DNA from: JAJISK01 sp046759185
GTDB taxonomy: Archaea; Thermoplasmatota; Thermoplasmata; RBG-16-68-12; JAJISG01
NCBI GenBank assembly: GCA_046759185.1
Contig: JBHIBO010000003.1
Coordinates: 1-64,000, forward strand
Length of the DNA: 64,000 bases
Direction: 5' to 3'
Shown piece by piece: positions 55,067-63,893 of the stretch. Below the pieces are notes generated by a model that did not search any database, was not told the DNA's origin, and worked only from the letters and a program-made list of their open reading frames with translations. The position numbers and the translations under genes were made by a program. How positions within the stretch are numbered: position 1 is the stretch's first letter; every line of letters begins with the position of its first letter.

Positions 55067-56725
55067 CTATGCGACGAACGACGCCGGTTCCTTGACGAAG
55101 CGAGTCTGGCAGCCCTCGGAGCAGAAGTAGTACGTCGATCCCTCGTGCTCGGCGTGCAAGGAGGAGGCTGGGACGACGGTCATGCCGCAGACGACGTCCA
55201 TGGCCGTCTCACTCACGGCCGGAGTCGCTTGCAGGCCGGCCGAGCTCGGGACCGACCGATGACGCACCTCGGTGATCTCGGCCATGATGCTGAGGGCAAT
55301 TTCCTCCTGTGTCTCGGCAGCCAGGTCGAGGCCGGCTGGGTTGCGGAGTCGTCCGAGGGCGTCCTCGCCGAGCCCCTCGTCTCGGAGGCTCTCGATCAGG
55401 GCATTCGCCCGCCGACGACTCGCCACTAGGCCCACGTAAGCCGCAGGGGAACCGAGCAGCTGACGCACAGCCGTCTCGTCGTATCGGCCCATGGAAGCCA
55501 CCACGGCGAAGGTGGAACGTGTTGCGGCCGCCGCCAACGCCTCCACGTCCCCGATGACCACATCCGCGTCTGGCTGCTTCTCCTGTGTGACTCCCAAGGC
55601 CGCGACGACCACACGGAAGCCCAAGAGGTGGCCGAGAACGGCGAGCGCCTGACCCAAGGGCGACTCACCGACGATCAGGAGCTGGGGCGTGGGGTTGTTG
55701 GGCTCCAGGAAGATCTCCATTTCCCCACCGCTCTCGCACACCATAGGGTGTTGGGTCACTCCCTCTCGAGGAGGGGTTCTAGCCGGGTCGGGGGAGAAGC
55801 TGACGAGGCGAGGGATGCCGTCTTCCAGGGCCGTGAGGGCCTCGGCGACGACGATGGACTGGGAGCAGGCGCCGCCGATCCAGCCCGTCATCTCGCCGCC
55901 TTGCCGAATGACGGCCTTGAACCCCGGCTTCCCCGAGGTGGGTCGAACGGCACGCACGACCGTCGCGAGGACGAAGGGCTCTCCGCGTCGCCTGAGTTCC
56001 TGGGCCAGGTCCACGGGGTCGTCGGCGATCGAGCGTCCGAAGTGGGATAAACCCTGGGTGACCGCGGGCAGGTGGCCCTCACCCTCCTGATGGAGCTCCA
56101 AGGCCAAGGTCTCCAGCGCCTCCCCCTCCTCCAAATCGTGTGCGACCCGTCCAAGCTGCTCTTCCGTATCGATGTCCAGCAGGACGCCGGGATCGGGTAC
56201 GGGGACCTCGACGATCTCGCCCTCGTAGTTACCGAAGATGCTACGACAGCCCCGGTCTCCCGTGATCCCGCGTACGTCGCCGAAAACGGAGCGATCGAGG
56301 AGGACGGGATTGCCACGAACGCCTTGGAAGGTGGGGATGAGGACGGGCGCACCTGTGGCCTTCCACTCCTTGCCCAATGTGTCGAGAGTTTCCGCCTGGA
56401 GGAAGGGCTGGTCTCCGAGCACGATCAAAACGCTCTCGGCCCCCGACGACAGGGATCGGATCCCCGCCCGGATGGAGGTGCTCATCCCCTCTGGGTAACG
56501 CTCGTTGACGACCACATTCGCGCCGTCGAGGGAGACCTCCTCGCGGATCCGGTCAGCCTCACTGCCAAGAACCACGACGACTTCCTCAGCCGAGGAGCCT
56601 TGTACGGACTCGAGCACCCGCTCGAGGAGCTTCTGCCCTCCCACCTCCAACAGCGGCTTAGGGCGCCCCATGCGCGAAGAGGTTCCAGCGGCCAGGACGA
56701 TCGCGGAAATCACGTGACGATCCAC
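55067..56725 (-). CDS. MocA-XdhC-YHS fusion protein
   Basis: A 552-residue fusion of three domains. Residues about 8-195 are a MobA/MocA-type nucleotidyltransferase (IVLAAGTSSRMGRPKPLLEV, then LIVLGDQPFL) that makes molybdopterin cytosine dinucleotide. Residues about 215-490 are an XdhC module (FVLATVVRAVRPTSGKPGFK, YVGLVASRRRANALIESL) that sulfurates and inserts the cofactor. Residues about 505-552 are a YHS domain (VVCGMTVVPASSLHAEHEGS, YYFCSEGC), a small metal-binding module of uncertain role, also found in P-type copper ATPases. Linking cofactor synthesis, delivery and a metal-binding domain on one chain is rare. It is convergent with coxG. Confidence 0.93.
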   Translation of the reverse strand: MDRHVISAIVLAAGTSSRMGRPKPLLEVGGQKLLERVLESVQGSSAEEVVVVLGSEADRIREEVSLDGANVVVNERYPEGMSTSIRAGIRSLSSGAESVLIVLGDQPFLQAETLDTLGKEWKATGAPVLIPTFQGVRGNPVLLDRSVFGDVRGITGDRGCRSIFGNYEGEIVEVPVPDPGVLLDIDTEEQLGRVAHDLEEGEALETLALELHQEGEGHLPAVTQGLSHFGRSIADDPVDLAQELRRRGEPFVLATVVRAVRPTSGKPGFKAVIRQGGEMTGWIGGACSQSIVVAEALTALEDGIPRLVSFSPDPARTPPREGVTQHPMVCESGGEMEIFLEPNNPTPQLLIVGESPLGQALAVLGHLLGFRVVVAALGVTQEKQPDADVVIGDVEALAAAATRSTFAVVASMGRYDETAVRQLLGSPAAYVGLVASRRRANALIESLRDEGLGEDALGRLRNPAGLDLAAETQEEIALSIMAEITEVRHRSVPSSAGLQATPAVSETAMDVVCGMTVVPASSLHAEHEGSTYYFCSEGCQTRFVKEPASFVA

Positions 56726-56917
56726 CTGGCGGTCTTTCGGTACACTCGCCCTCTGTACTAGAGCGGGTCCGTTGTTAAACCTTGCACTCTCCTCCGCCGG
56801 GAACGCGCCTACCTCGACTCTGATGGGGCGAGGGCCAGGTCTCCGACAGGGGACTTTCTGAACAGCCGAGCCTTTCCGCTCGCGGAGAGTCGGGAACGTG
56901 GGATTCGAGGTCTGAGG

Positions 56918-58063
56918 CTACGCCGAAGCCAGCTGCGCAGGCTCTTCGCGGTCTCCGATGGGCACGTACTCGAGGTCCATCGGCCCGATGTATTTGGCTC
57001 GGGGACGAATGAGCTTGTTGTCGGCCAGCTGCTCCATGATGTGCGCGGACCAGCCCGCGATCCGGGAGAGGGCGAAAATCGGGGTGTACAGGTCGATGGG
57101 AATGCCCAGCACGTAGTAGGTGGACGCCGAGTAGAAGTCCACGTTCGGGTTCAACCCCTTCTCCCGCATCATGACGGTCTCGATGACCTGGGAGATGTCG
57201 TACCAGCGGGTATCGCCGGCGGCCTCTCCGAGGTCCTTGACGACCTTGCTGAGTTCCTCCGCCCGGGGATCCATGGTCTTGTAGACACGATGTCCGAAGC
57301 CCATGATCCGCTCCTTCTTCGCCAGTTTGTCCAGGATGTACTGCTCGGCCTTCTCGGGGCTGCCGATCTCCTTGAGCATCTCCATGACCCGCATGTTGGC
57401 GCCCCCATGGAGGGGGCCCTTTAGCGTGCCGATGGCCGCCACCACGGCGGAGTAGACGTCCGACAGCGTGGAGGCGGTCACTCGGCCGGAGAAGGTCGAG
57501 GCGTTGAAGCCATGGTCTGCGTGGAGGACGAGGGCCATGTCCATGACCCGCTCCGCAGTCGGGTTCGGTTTTTCCCCCCGCATCATCCACAGGAAGTTCC
57601 CAGCGTGAGCGAGGTCCATGTCCGGCTCGACGGGTTCCTTCCCGCTGCGGATTCGCACCCAGCTTGCGAGGATCGAGGCGAAGCCCGCCGTCAGGTCCAG
57701 GGAGGTCTCGATCTGTTCCTCCTTGGACGGCGCCTCCTTCTGTCCCCCCATGTTCCCCAGGCTGGACACCGCGGTCCGCAGGACATCCATGGGATGGGCT
57801 TTCTTCGGCCAGTGGCTCATGCAGTCGAGAAGCCCTTCAGGCAGCGGCCGGTGCTCCGCCAAGCGTTTGGAGAAGTCGTCCAACTGATGCTTCGTGGGGA
57901 GGTACCCGTTCCACAGGAGGTAGACGGTCTCCTCGAAGGTTGAGTTCTTTGCGAGGTCGTGGATGTCATAGCCTTGGTAGACCAGGAGTCCCTTCTCTCC
58001 GTCGACGAACGAGTTGCGCGACTCGTCGATGACGATTCCTGCCAGTCCTTTGGCGATCTCCAT
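56918..58063 (-). CDS. gltA: citrate synthase
   Basis: A 381-residue type II citrate synthase of archaeal/Gram-positive length, condensing acetyl-CoA and oxaloacetate. The first catalytic His is in LHADHGFNASTFSGRV (about 184-199), the second in KGPLHGGANMRVMEML (about 219-234), and the catalytic Asp follows in IDLYTPIFALSRI with FGHRVYKTMDPR (about 265) before it. The ATG at 58063 follows GGTGG; the open frame to 58150 adds residues not in the family. It could use acetyl-CoA from the Acs enzymes encoded upstream. A 17-base palindrome lies 17 bases upstream of the ATG. Confidence 0.95.
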   Translation of the reverse strand: MEIAKGLAGIVIDESRNSFVDGEKGLLVYQGYDIHDLAKNSTFEETVYLLWNGYLPTKHQLDDFSKRLAEHRPLPEGLLDCMSHWPKKAHPMDVLRTAVSSLGNMGGQKEAPSKEEQIETSLDLTAGFASILASWVRIRSGKEPVEPDMDLAHAGNFLWMMRGEKPNPTAERVMDMALVLHADHGFNASTFSGRVTASTLSDVYSAVVAAIGTLKGPLHGGANMRVMEMLKEIGSPEKAEQYILDKLAKKERIMGFGHRVYKTMDPRAEELSKVVKDLGEAAGDTRWYDISQVIETVMMREKGLNPNVDFYSASTYYVLGIPIDLYTPIFALSRIAGWSAHIMEQLADNKLIRPRAKYIGPMDLEYVPIGDREEPAQLASA

Positions 58064-58079
58064 CTGCCACCAGCTCACT

Positions 58080-58096
58080 GGCCCCCCAGGGGGGCC
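58080..58096. promoter_or_regulatory. 17-base palindrome upstream of citrate synthase
   Basis: GGCCCCCC A GGGGGGCC is a perfect 8-base inverted repeat with a one-base centre, between the citrate synthase start and its promoter. It could be an operator or an mRNA hairpin; no terminator T-run is present. Confidence 0.45.
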
Positions 58097-58351
58097 CGGG
58101 ACAACGAGCCAGGTGAGGCTACATGGACCTTTGGAATGTAGAATAAGCATGCGACACGCGCCGGGGAAGCGTCTGTTCCTGACGGGGGGCTAGCCGACGG
58201 AGGACCCCGGTTCATTCTGCGTCTGGGCGGAGGAGCACAACGCGGTCGTCTTTGCACTCTCGCCCGCCGGGAACGCGACGACCTCGAATTTGATTATCAG
58301 AAGTGATTCTCGCCCTCGACTTCTTAAATAGCTCCGAAAGGGGAACCCTGT
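58097..58351. other. gene-free region between citrate synthase and the small acidic gene
   Basis: About 255 bases with no plausible gene. It holds the citrate synthase promoter on the minus strand and a TATA-like TTAAATA (58324-58330) about 25 bases before the plus-strand small gene. Nothing else was seen. Confidence 0.4.
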
Positions 58352-58525
58352 GTGCGATTTATGAAGCGGAAAAGTGAGAAGACGATGGTCGACGTGAAGA
58401 AGGGCGTGAGCCTCGTCCACCTCAACGTCGGATCGGGGTATCTCACCTACATCGACGAGGACGAAGAGGAGTCGCCGACCGTCAAGAACGTGGTCCTCGA
58501 GACAAAGAAGAAGGCCGAGGACTAG
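58352..58525 (+). CDS. small charged protein, 57 residues
   Basis: A short frame reading MRFMKRKSEKTMVDVKKGVS and then LVHLNVGSGYLTYIDEDEEE and a lysine-rich end. A basic N-terminus is followed by a beta-hairpin-like centre and an acidic, then basic tail. The TATA-like TTAAATA at 58324-58330 is centred about 25 bases before the GTG at 58352, which suggests a leaderless start; the in-frame ATG at 58361 (54 residues) is the alternative. No domain is recognised. It is too short to assign by similarity by eye, but codon use and promoter support it. Confidence 0.6.
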   Translation: MRFMKRKSEKTMVDVKKGVSLVHLNVGSGYLTYIDEDEEESPTVKNVVLETKKKAED

Positions 58526-58564
58526 TCTGTTCCCCAGTTTCGGTCGTAGGTTCCCCGGCTTGCC

Positions 58565-59761
58565 TCAGTCCGGCGGGGAAAACACCACCTGATTCTTCTC
58601 CAATGCGGTGATTTCGTGCGCTTTCATTCCCGCCTCGGCGAGGATTTCTCTTGTGTGTTCCCCCTTCGTCGGCGGAGCCCTCTCCGTCCCGGCGCGCCAG
58701 GTGGAGGCCAGTGCCGGGAAGGCGAGCTGCCGGACAGCCCCCAGGGACGGGTGTTGGAAGGTTTGAACCACGCCCCGATGCTTGATCTGAGGATCGGCGA
58801 AGACCTCACGGAGGTCCTGCACGGGAGCCGCGGGGACCCCCGCCTGTTCGAGACGAATAAGCCACTCATCCCTGCCCCGCTCTTGAAACCGATCAGCCAG
58901 ACGCTGGACCAGGCTCTCGCGATGGACCACCCGCAGCTCATTGGTGGCATAATCCGCATGCTCGGCGAGATCCCCCAAGCCAAGAGCGTCACACAAACCT
59001 CGCCAGAACCGGTCGTTGGCGGCGGCCACCACGATGGGGTCATCGGCCGTGGGGAAGGCCTGATACGGCACGATGTGGGGATGGGCCGAGCCCAATCTGC
59101 CTGGCGGGTGGCCCTCCAGGAAATACGCCTGGGCCATGTACGTCAGCCAGGACACCTGGCCGTCGAGAATCGAGACATCGAGGTACGAACCTTCTCCGGT
59201 CCGGTCCCGCTTCCAGAGGGAGGCGAGGATGGCGAGGGCCGCGTGGAGCCCCGCACCGATGTCGGCGATGGCGACCCCCACGCGAATGGGAGGCCGCCCC
59301 GCCTCTCCAGTGATGCTCATGAACCCGCCTAGGGCCTGGAGGATGAGGTCAAAGGACGGGCGGTTCCGGTACGGGCCGTCCTGACCGTAGCCGCTGATGG
59401 AACAGTAGACCACGTCCTCCTTCCACCCCTTGACGTCCTCATAGCCCATTCCCAGGCGCTCCGCCACGCCTGGGCGGAAGTTCTCGAGAACCACGTCGCA
59501 ACTGGGGACCATGCTTCGGAGGATCTGGAGCCCCTCCTCCTGGTGGAGATCCACGCACAAGCTGCGTTTGTTGCGATTCACGCTAAGATAATAGCCGCTC
59601 ACTTCCCGAAGGAAGGGCGGTCCCCACGCCCGCGTGAGGTCCCCCTCGGGGGGTTCCACCTTGATGATATCGGCCCCCAGGTCCCCGAGGACCATGGAGC
59701 AGAAGGGGCCGGCCAGCACGCGTGAGAGGTCGAGGACCCGGATGCCTGCGAGTGGACCCAT
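58565..59761 (-). CDS. class III CoA-transferase (CaiB/BaiF family)
   Basis: A 398-residue family III CoA-transferase that moves CoA between acids. The N-terminal GIRVLDLSRVLAGPFCSMVLG, the catalytic Asp in SFDLILQALGGFM (about 165), and YLDVSILDG are typical. The ATG at 59761 starts the conserved core; the open frame to 59806 adds unrelated residues. It is in the same direction as the MFS transporter and the ComD/ComE-like genes upstream, so they may form a catabolic operon for an organic acid. The acid is unknown. Confidence 0.9.
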   Translation of the reverse strand: MGPLAGIRVLDLSRVLAGPFCSMVLGDLGADIIKVEPPEGDLTRAWGPPFLREVSGYYLSVNRNKRSLCVDLHQEEGLQILRSMVPSCDVVLENFRPGVAERLGMGYEDVKGWKEDVVYCSISGYGQDGPYRNRPSFDLILQALGGFMSITGEAGRPPIRVGVAIADIGAGLHAALAILASLWKRDRTGEGSYLDVSILDGQVSWLTYMAQAYFLEGHPPGRLGSAHPHIVPYQAFPTADDPIVVAAANDRFWRGLCDALGLGDLAEHADYATNELRVVHRESLVQRLADRFQERGRDEWLIRLEQAGVPAAPVQDLREVFADPQIKHRGVVQTFQHPSLGAVRQLAFPALASTWRAGTERAPPTKGEHTREILAEAGMKAHEITALEKNQVVFSPPD

Positions 59762-59818
59762 GCGGGCGCCAACTCCCGGGAGGGCATAAGGGCGACGAGG
59801 GAGCACTCCCGCACAACG

Positions 59819-61189
59819 TCAACCGAAGGGCTGGCCCTTTGTCTCAGGCCCGAAGACACCGGCGACGACCCCACCGAAGAGCATGAGGAGGGCCACGGAG
59901 GTCAAGGGCCAGAACACCCCGTCCGTGGATACGAGCAAGGCGGCGAAGACCAGGGGGGCGAGGATGGCCGTGATTTTCCCCACCCCTTCTGCCATCCCGA
60001 AGCCCGTGGCCCGGTACTGGGTGGGAAACAGCTCCGTGGTGTAGGGGTAGACGGCTCCCCAGGCGCCCAGGTTGAAGAAGCTCACGAAGATGAGGCCCAG
60101 GACGAGGGTCCAGAAGTCCTGCGCCGTGGCAAAGACGTAGCCGCTGATGCCCCCTAGGGTGAGAAAGAGGGCCAGGGTCCGCTTACGCCCCCAACGCTCG
60201 ACGAGGATCATGGATGCGAAGTAGCCGGGGAACTGCGCCAGGGCGGACACGATGAGGAAGTAGGCCAGGACGTTGGGGTCCCCGAAGTCGACGACGCCGA
60301 AGGTGGCCAGGACCGGGGGGAGCCACAGGAAGAGGCCGTAGTAGCTGAAGTTGAGGGCAATCCAGACGCCGATGGTGACCGCCGTCCGACGAAAGAGCGA
60401 CCCCCGGAACAACGCCGCCACAGGGGCTCGGGGCACCGTGGGCTCTTTCCGGAGATCCTCCGCCTCCACGTCCGCCCCGGGGATCTTGTGCAACACCTCC
60501 GCGGCCTCGTCCAGCCGACCCTGTCGTGCGAGGTAGTACGGGCTCTCCGGCACCGAACGTCGAAAGACGAAGGCGATGAAAGCGGGGAAGGCCGCCGCGA
60601 GGAAGAGGAGGCGCCAGGCGCCGTCTAGCTGGAATATGAAGAAGTACCAGAAGCCGATGGCCAGGAGGAACCCCACCGGCCAGAAGAAGTCAAGGAGGAC
60701 CATGTAGCGGCCGCGGTCTTGGGGCGGGAGGAACTCGGACAGCACGGGAGGGTCGATGACCAGCATCCCGCCCAGGCCGATGCCGGCGAGGAGGCGGAAG
60801 GCGAAGAGACTCGTCGGATTGAAGGAGAGGGCCGTCAGGGCCGTGAAGAGCGAGTAGACGACAACGCTGACCTGGAACAGGGTCCGTCGTCCTCGCCGGT
60901 CCGATAGTCTTCCCAGGGAAATGCTGCCCAGGAACGATCCCAGGAGGGTTGCCGAGACGATGGCACCGTACTGCAAGGGATCCGTGGGCGTGAAGGTGGC
61001 CAGATCGAAGATGCCGAACTCCGCGCCGATCGCTGGAAGGACGAGGCTGATCAGGATGATCTCAAAGGCAACAAAGGTCCAGGCGAAGCCCGTGATGAGG
61101 AAGATCCTCCGGTGAAAACGGGTGAACCGGGTCTCGCGGAGGACGTCTTCGACGCCGCGCGGACCGGCAGCTGGTGCAGCAGAGGCCAT
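59819..61189 (-). CDS. MFS transporter (organic-acid/aromatic type)
   Basis: A 456-residue major facilitator with 12 hydrophobic segments. The loop 2-3 signature GRLSDRRGRRTLF (about 105-117) and the matching second-half RWGRKRTLALF (about 325-335) are present. A long central loop with charged residues separates the halves. The pattern suits the aromatic-acid or carboxylate symporter branch. The start is the ATG at 61189 (MASAAPAAGPRG). It sits between the CoA-transferase and the ComE-like gene in the same direction, consistent with uptake of their substrate. Confidence 0.88.
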   Translation of the reverse strand: MASAAPAAGPRGVEDVLRETRFTRFHRRIFLITGFAWTFVAFEIILISLVLPAIGAEFGIFDLATFTPTDPLQYGAIVSATLLGSFLGSISLGRLSDRRGRRTLFQVSVVVYSLFTALTALSFNPTSLFAFRLLAGIGLGGMLVIDPPVLSEFLPPQDRGRYMVLLDFFWPVGFLLAIGFWYFFIFQLDGAWRLLFLAAAFPAFIAFVFRRSVPESPYYLARQGRLDEAAEVLHKIPGADVEAEDLRKEPTVPRAPVAALFRGSLFRRTAVTIGVWIALNFSYYGLFLWLPPVLATFGVVDFGDPNVLAYFLIVSALAQFPGYFASMILVERWGRKRTLALFLTLGGISGYVFATAQDFWTLVLGLIFVSFFNLGAWGAVYPYTTELFPTQYRATGFGMAEGVGKITAILAPLVFAALLVSTDGVFWPLTSVALLMLFGGVVAGVFGPETKGQPFG

Positions 61190-61315
61190 GCTGTGGCCGT
61201 TGCAGATGAGCCTGAGCAAAATAGGTAATGATAGAGGCAAGGGCGCGGCATCGGACCCGTCGAGTGGCAAGATTTACCGGGAGGCGAGGGGCCTACGGCT
61301 GAGGAGCCCGGTCCC

Positions 61316-61861
61316 TCAGCCGGCCTCGAGATGCTGCATGAAGCGGTCCCGGACTTCGGGGGCAGCCAGGCCGACGACCGGGACCTCCTCATTGCCCTCG
61401 TCGACGCGCGCTAGAATTACCGTGGGACCCTGGGCCGCCTCGACCGCTGCCATGAGGTCAGCCACCTTGTCGACCCGGATTACCGAGGCTACCCCGCTGG
61501 CCCGCGCCACCTCAGCCAGATCTGTTCCCAGGGCGGTGTGGGAGGGCTGGTTTCCCGTGCTCCCGTGAACGCCGTTGTCCAGGATCACCACGACGAGATT
61601 GGGAGGTCCGAAGTGGGCGATAGTGGAGAGGCCGCCCAGGTTCATCAGGACCGAACCATCCCCGTCCACCGCAAGGACCCGGCCGAGGCGGGCCAGGGCC
61701 AGCCCCAGACCAATGGAACTCGCCAGACCCATGGAACCCATCATGTAGAAGTTGGAGGGACGGTCCGCGGCGTGGTAGAGCTCGCGGGAAGCGTACCCCA
61801 GGTTACAGATGAGAGGGTCTCCAAGTCCTGCCAGGGCCTTCAGTGCCTGCATACGCCTCAT
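61316..61861 (-). CDS. ComE-like thiamine-diphosphate decarboxylase beta subunit
   Basis: A 181-residue TPP-binding subunit. The diphosphate/Mg motif GDGSVLMNLGGLSTIAHFGP (Gly-Asp-Gly then Asn, about 68-87) is complete. It resembles the beta subunit of sulfopyruvate decarboxylase, which makes sulfoacetaldehyde for coenzyme M, and phosphonopyruvate decarboxylases. In an organism without a visible methanogenic set, another 2-oxo acid is likely. The ATG overlaps the alpha subunit's stop as ATGA. Confidence 0.85.
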   Translation of the reverse strand: MRRMQALKALAGLGDPLICNLGYASRELYHAADRPSNFYMMGSMGLASSIGLGLALARLGRVLAVDGDGSVLMNLGGLSTIAHFGPPNLVVVILDNGVHGSTGNQPSHTALGTDLAEVARASGVASVIRVDKVADLMAAVEAAQGPTVILARVDEGNEEVPVVGLAAPEVRDRFMQHLEAG

Positions 61862-62346
61862 GCCCAAACCTCCGGCGCCAAGAGGACCGCGCCGATCATG
61901 CGGTCTTTGAAGGACCACCCCGCAAGGCGGGAGATGGCGGGTAGATCGCTGGGCGCGGCCAGCCGTTCGTAGGGAATTCGGAGAGCGTCGAGGAGGCGAG
62001 GGGTCGCCTCACCCATGGGAACCTGGGCCGCCACGGTTTCCTTCGGTCCGCCTCGATGTGCAATGAGCAGGAAAAGGGGCAACCCGTAGAGCTGATCGAG
62101 AGAGGCCAAGGCATTGATGCAATTCCCCAGCCCGGAGTTCTGCATGAGAAGGCTGGGCTTCCGTCCACCCAGGTTGGCCCCAGCGCAGACCCCGACTCCC
62201 TCCTCCTCCCGCGTGACGGGAAGGTGCTTGATGTGCGCCTCTTCGAGACGCTCTAGCACGCCGGCCAAGAGAGTGCTCGGGACGCTGCAGGCGAAGTCGA
62301 CCCCCGCTTGCTTCAGCTCTTGAATGATTCGTCCATCCACATCCAT
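61858..62346 (-). CDS. ComD-like thiamine-diphosphate decarboxylase alpha subunit
   Basis: A 162-residue TPP-enzyme alpha subunit. The N-terminal Pyr-domain entry MDVDGRIIQELKQAGVDFAC and the activating Glu in LPVTREEEGVGVCAGANLGG (about 47-66) are conserved, and MQNSGLGNCINALASLDQLY follows. It pairs with the beta subunit to decarboxylate a 2-oxo acid. The open frame extends to 62511, but the ATG at 62346 gives the usual length of about 160-170. It starts the probable operon that continues to the CoA-transferase. Confidence 0.85.
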   Translation of the reverse strand: MDVDGRIIQELKQAGVDFACSVPSTLLAGVLERLEEAHIKHLPVTREEEGVGVCAGANLGGRKPSLLMQNSGLGNCINALASLDQLYGLPLFLLIAHRGGPKETVAAQVPMGEATPRLLDALRIPYERLAAPSDLPAISRLAGWSFKDRMIGAVLLAPEVWA

Positions 62347-62563
62347 GGTTCCGCTTCCCAACAGAAGCACATCGACAGGGCCCGTTACGAACCTTTTCCC
62401 CGGCGGTTGCTCGTCGCGAAGGGCGACCGGACAGCTGTGGGGCGTGCAGGAGCTGGGGTTCGGGCGGTCGAGTAACCCTCGCGGCCCCGCTGGGGGCTTC
62501 CGCAGCGACACCTAGGTTTATGGCGTTGGCCTGGCTTCGCCCGCCCCGGAGGCGAAAGCACGG

Positions 62564-63258
62564 GTGGGGACGGACGGGGACCCGGATCGGACTGGGACAG
62601 GTACGCCCACTACACCCCGTCTAACCCCGTCATCCGGTGGCTCTTCCTCGATCTCATGTATCGAGGATATCGGGACCTCCTCGGGCGGGCGAACTTCACC
62701 GGGCCGATTTCGGTTCTGGAGCTGGGGGCCGGGACGGGCTACACGACCTTGCGCCTCTGCGAGAAGCTTCCCGTTCGAAAGGTCACCTTGGTCGACTCGA
62801 ACGGTGCCATGTTGCGGACGGCCGAAGGGACATTGGACGGGGTGCGGTGCGAGAAGACGTTCCTCGAGGAGGATGTCCTGGACCTCGCGTTGGAGGAGCG
62901 TTTCGACCTGGTCCATAGCGCGGGTCTGGTGGAGCATTTTGAGACCAGGGATCGCAGAAAGCTATTGGAACTCCACGCCGACCGGACCCGACCCGGTGGC
63001 TACTGCATCGTCTACGCCCCTACGCCAACGCTCTCCTATCGATTCTGGCGGCGCTTGGCAGAAGGGATGAACGTTTGGCTCTATACGGACGAGGTGCCGT
63101 TGCCCCGGGACGTACTTGTCCGCGAGGTGGCCGAGGCAGGCCTGGAGGTCTTGGGAACGAACCACTTCTGGCGAGGCTTCCTGACCGAGGCCGGCGTCAT
63201 CGCCCGACGGAGGAATTCCCAGGGCCGCGTGCCCTTGGATGGGGACGTGGGGACCTGA
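62564..63258 (+). pseudogene. class I SAM-dependent methyltransferase, probable frameshift near the start
   Basis: A class I methyltransferase with the SAM loop VLELGAGTGYTTLRL (about residue 50 on) and VDSNGAMLRTAEG. An intact ATG frame begins only at 62656 (200 residues). Upstream in that same frame, conserved-looking sequence DWDRYAHYTPSNPVIRWLF lies without a start codon. A GTG at 62564, ten bases after GGAGG, begins a different frame (VGTDGDPDR). One extra G near 62590 would join the two into a normal-length enzyme. A sequencing slip in GG is likely; alternatively the gene starts at 62656. The substrate is unknown. A CTGA overlap links it to the next frame. Confidence 0.7.
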
Positions 63259-63887
63259 GCGAGGGTGCCCTTCGGTCGGCCCTTGGGTGGTTGGAGGAGT
63301 ATGGGATTCTCCTCGTGGTCGACCCGCTCCTTCCCAGCGTCACCAGGGTCGTGACGGGCGAGGCCCTGAAGGGGTCCTGGTGGGGCCATCCGCAGTCTCA
63401 CGCCATCTTTGCCGTGGTGGAACGCCTAGAGGGGCATGGGAAAGCGCTGCAGACCAAGCTGGTTTCCGGCAAGGTCACCTTTGTCCACCAGAGGCTCTGG
63501 CCCGCCCTGGCCGGTGCGGCTTCCGCCAGGGAACCCTGGCAGGTCGAGGGGCTCTCCCCGGAGGAGGAAAGACTCCTCACGGCTGTGGGGAACGCCGGAT
63601 GGGTTCGAACGGACGATCCGGAAAAGCTGGCACCCCTTGATGCGAAGGCGGTTCGCCGGGCAGCCAAGAGTCTGGAGAGGTATCTCCTCGTTGTCAGCCG
63701 CGAAGTCCACACGGAATCCGGCGCCCATGCGAAGGTGTTGGAGACATGGGAGGCCTGGGGGCGCCGCATCGGATTCCAGGACCCCTGGAAGCCCGCGAAG
63801 GAGGGGAAGCGGGAGCTCGAAGGTGTGCTGGACGCGATGAATCGCGCCTTCCAAGCGGAGGGCCGGCTCCCCTGGCAAGAACCGTGA
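63255..63887 (+). CDS. conserved hypothetical protein, about 210 residues
   Basis: A soluble protein with an opening LRSALGWLEEYGILLVVDPLLPSV, then SWWGHPQSHAIFAVVERLEG and VSGKVTFVHQRLWPALAGAASA (about 33-80), and a helical C-terminal half with a wHTH-like LSPEEERLLTAVGNAGWVRTDD. The SWWGHP and VTFVHxRLWPAL segments recur in bacterial proteins of unknown role; I do not recognise a function. No normal start codon sits at the front: a CTG at 63255 overlaps the methyltransferase stop as CTGA, and TTG at 63291 is the next in-frame choice. I give 63255 as the outer limit. Confidence 0.6.
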   Translation: MSEGALRSALGWLEEYGILLVVDPLLPSVTRVVTGEALKGSWWGHPQSHAIFAVVERLEGHGKALQTKLVSGKVTFVHQRLWPALAGAASAREPWQVEGLSPEEERLLTAVGNAGWVRTDDPEKLAPLDAKAVRRAAKSLERYLLVVSREVHTESGAHAKVLETWEAWGRRIGFQDPWKPAKEGKRELEGVLDAMNRAFQAEGRLPWQEP

Positions 63888-63893
63888 GGTCCC

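Noticed and set aside
61316..62346. Coenzyme M biosynthesis
   Set aside because: The ComD/ComE-like pair alone is not enough; no comA, comB, comC or methanogenesis gene is visible in the window.
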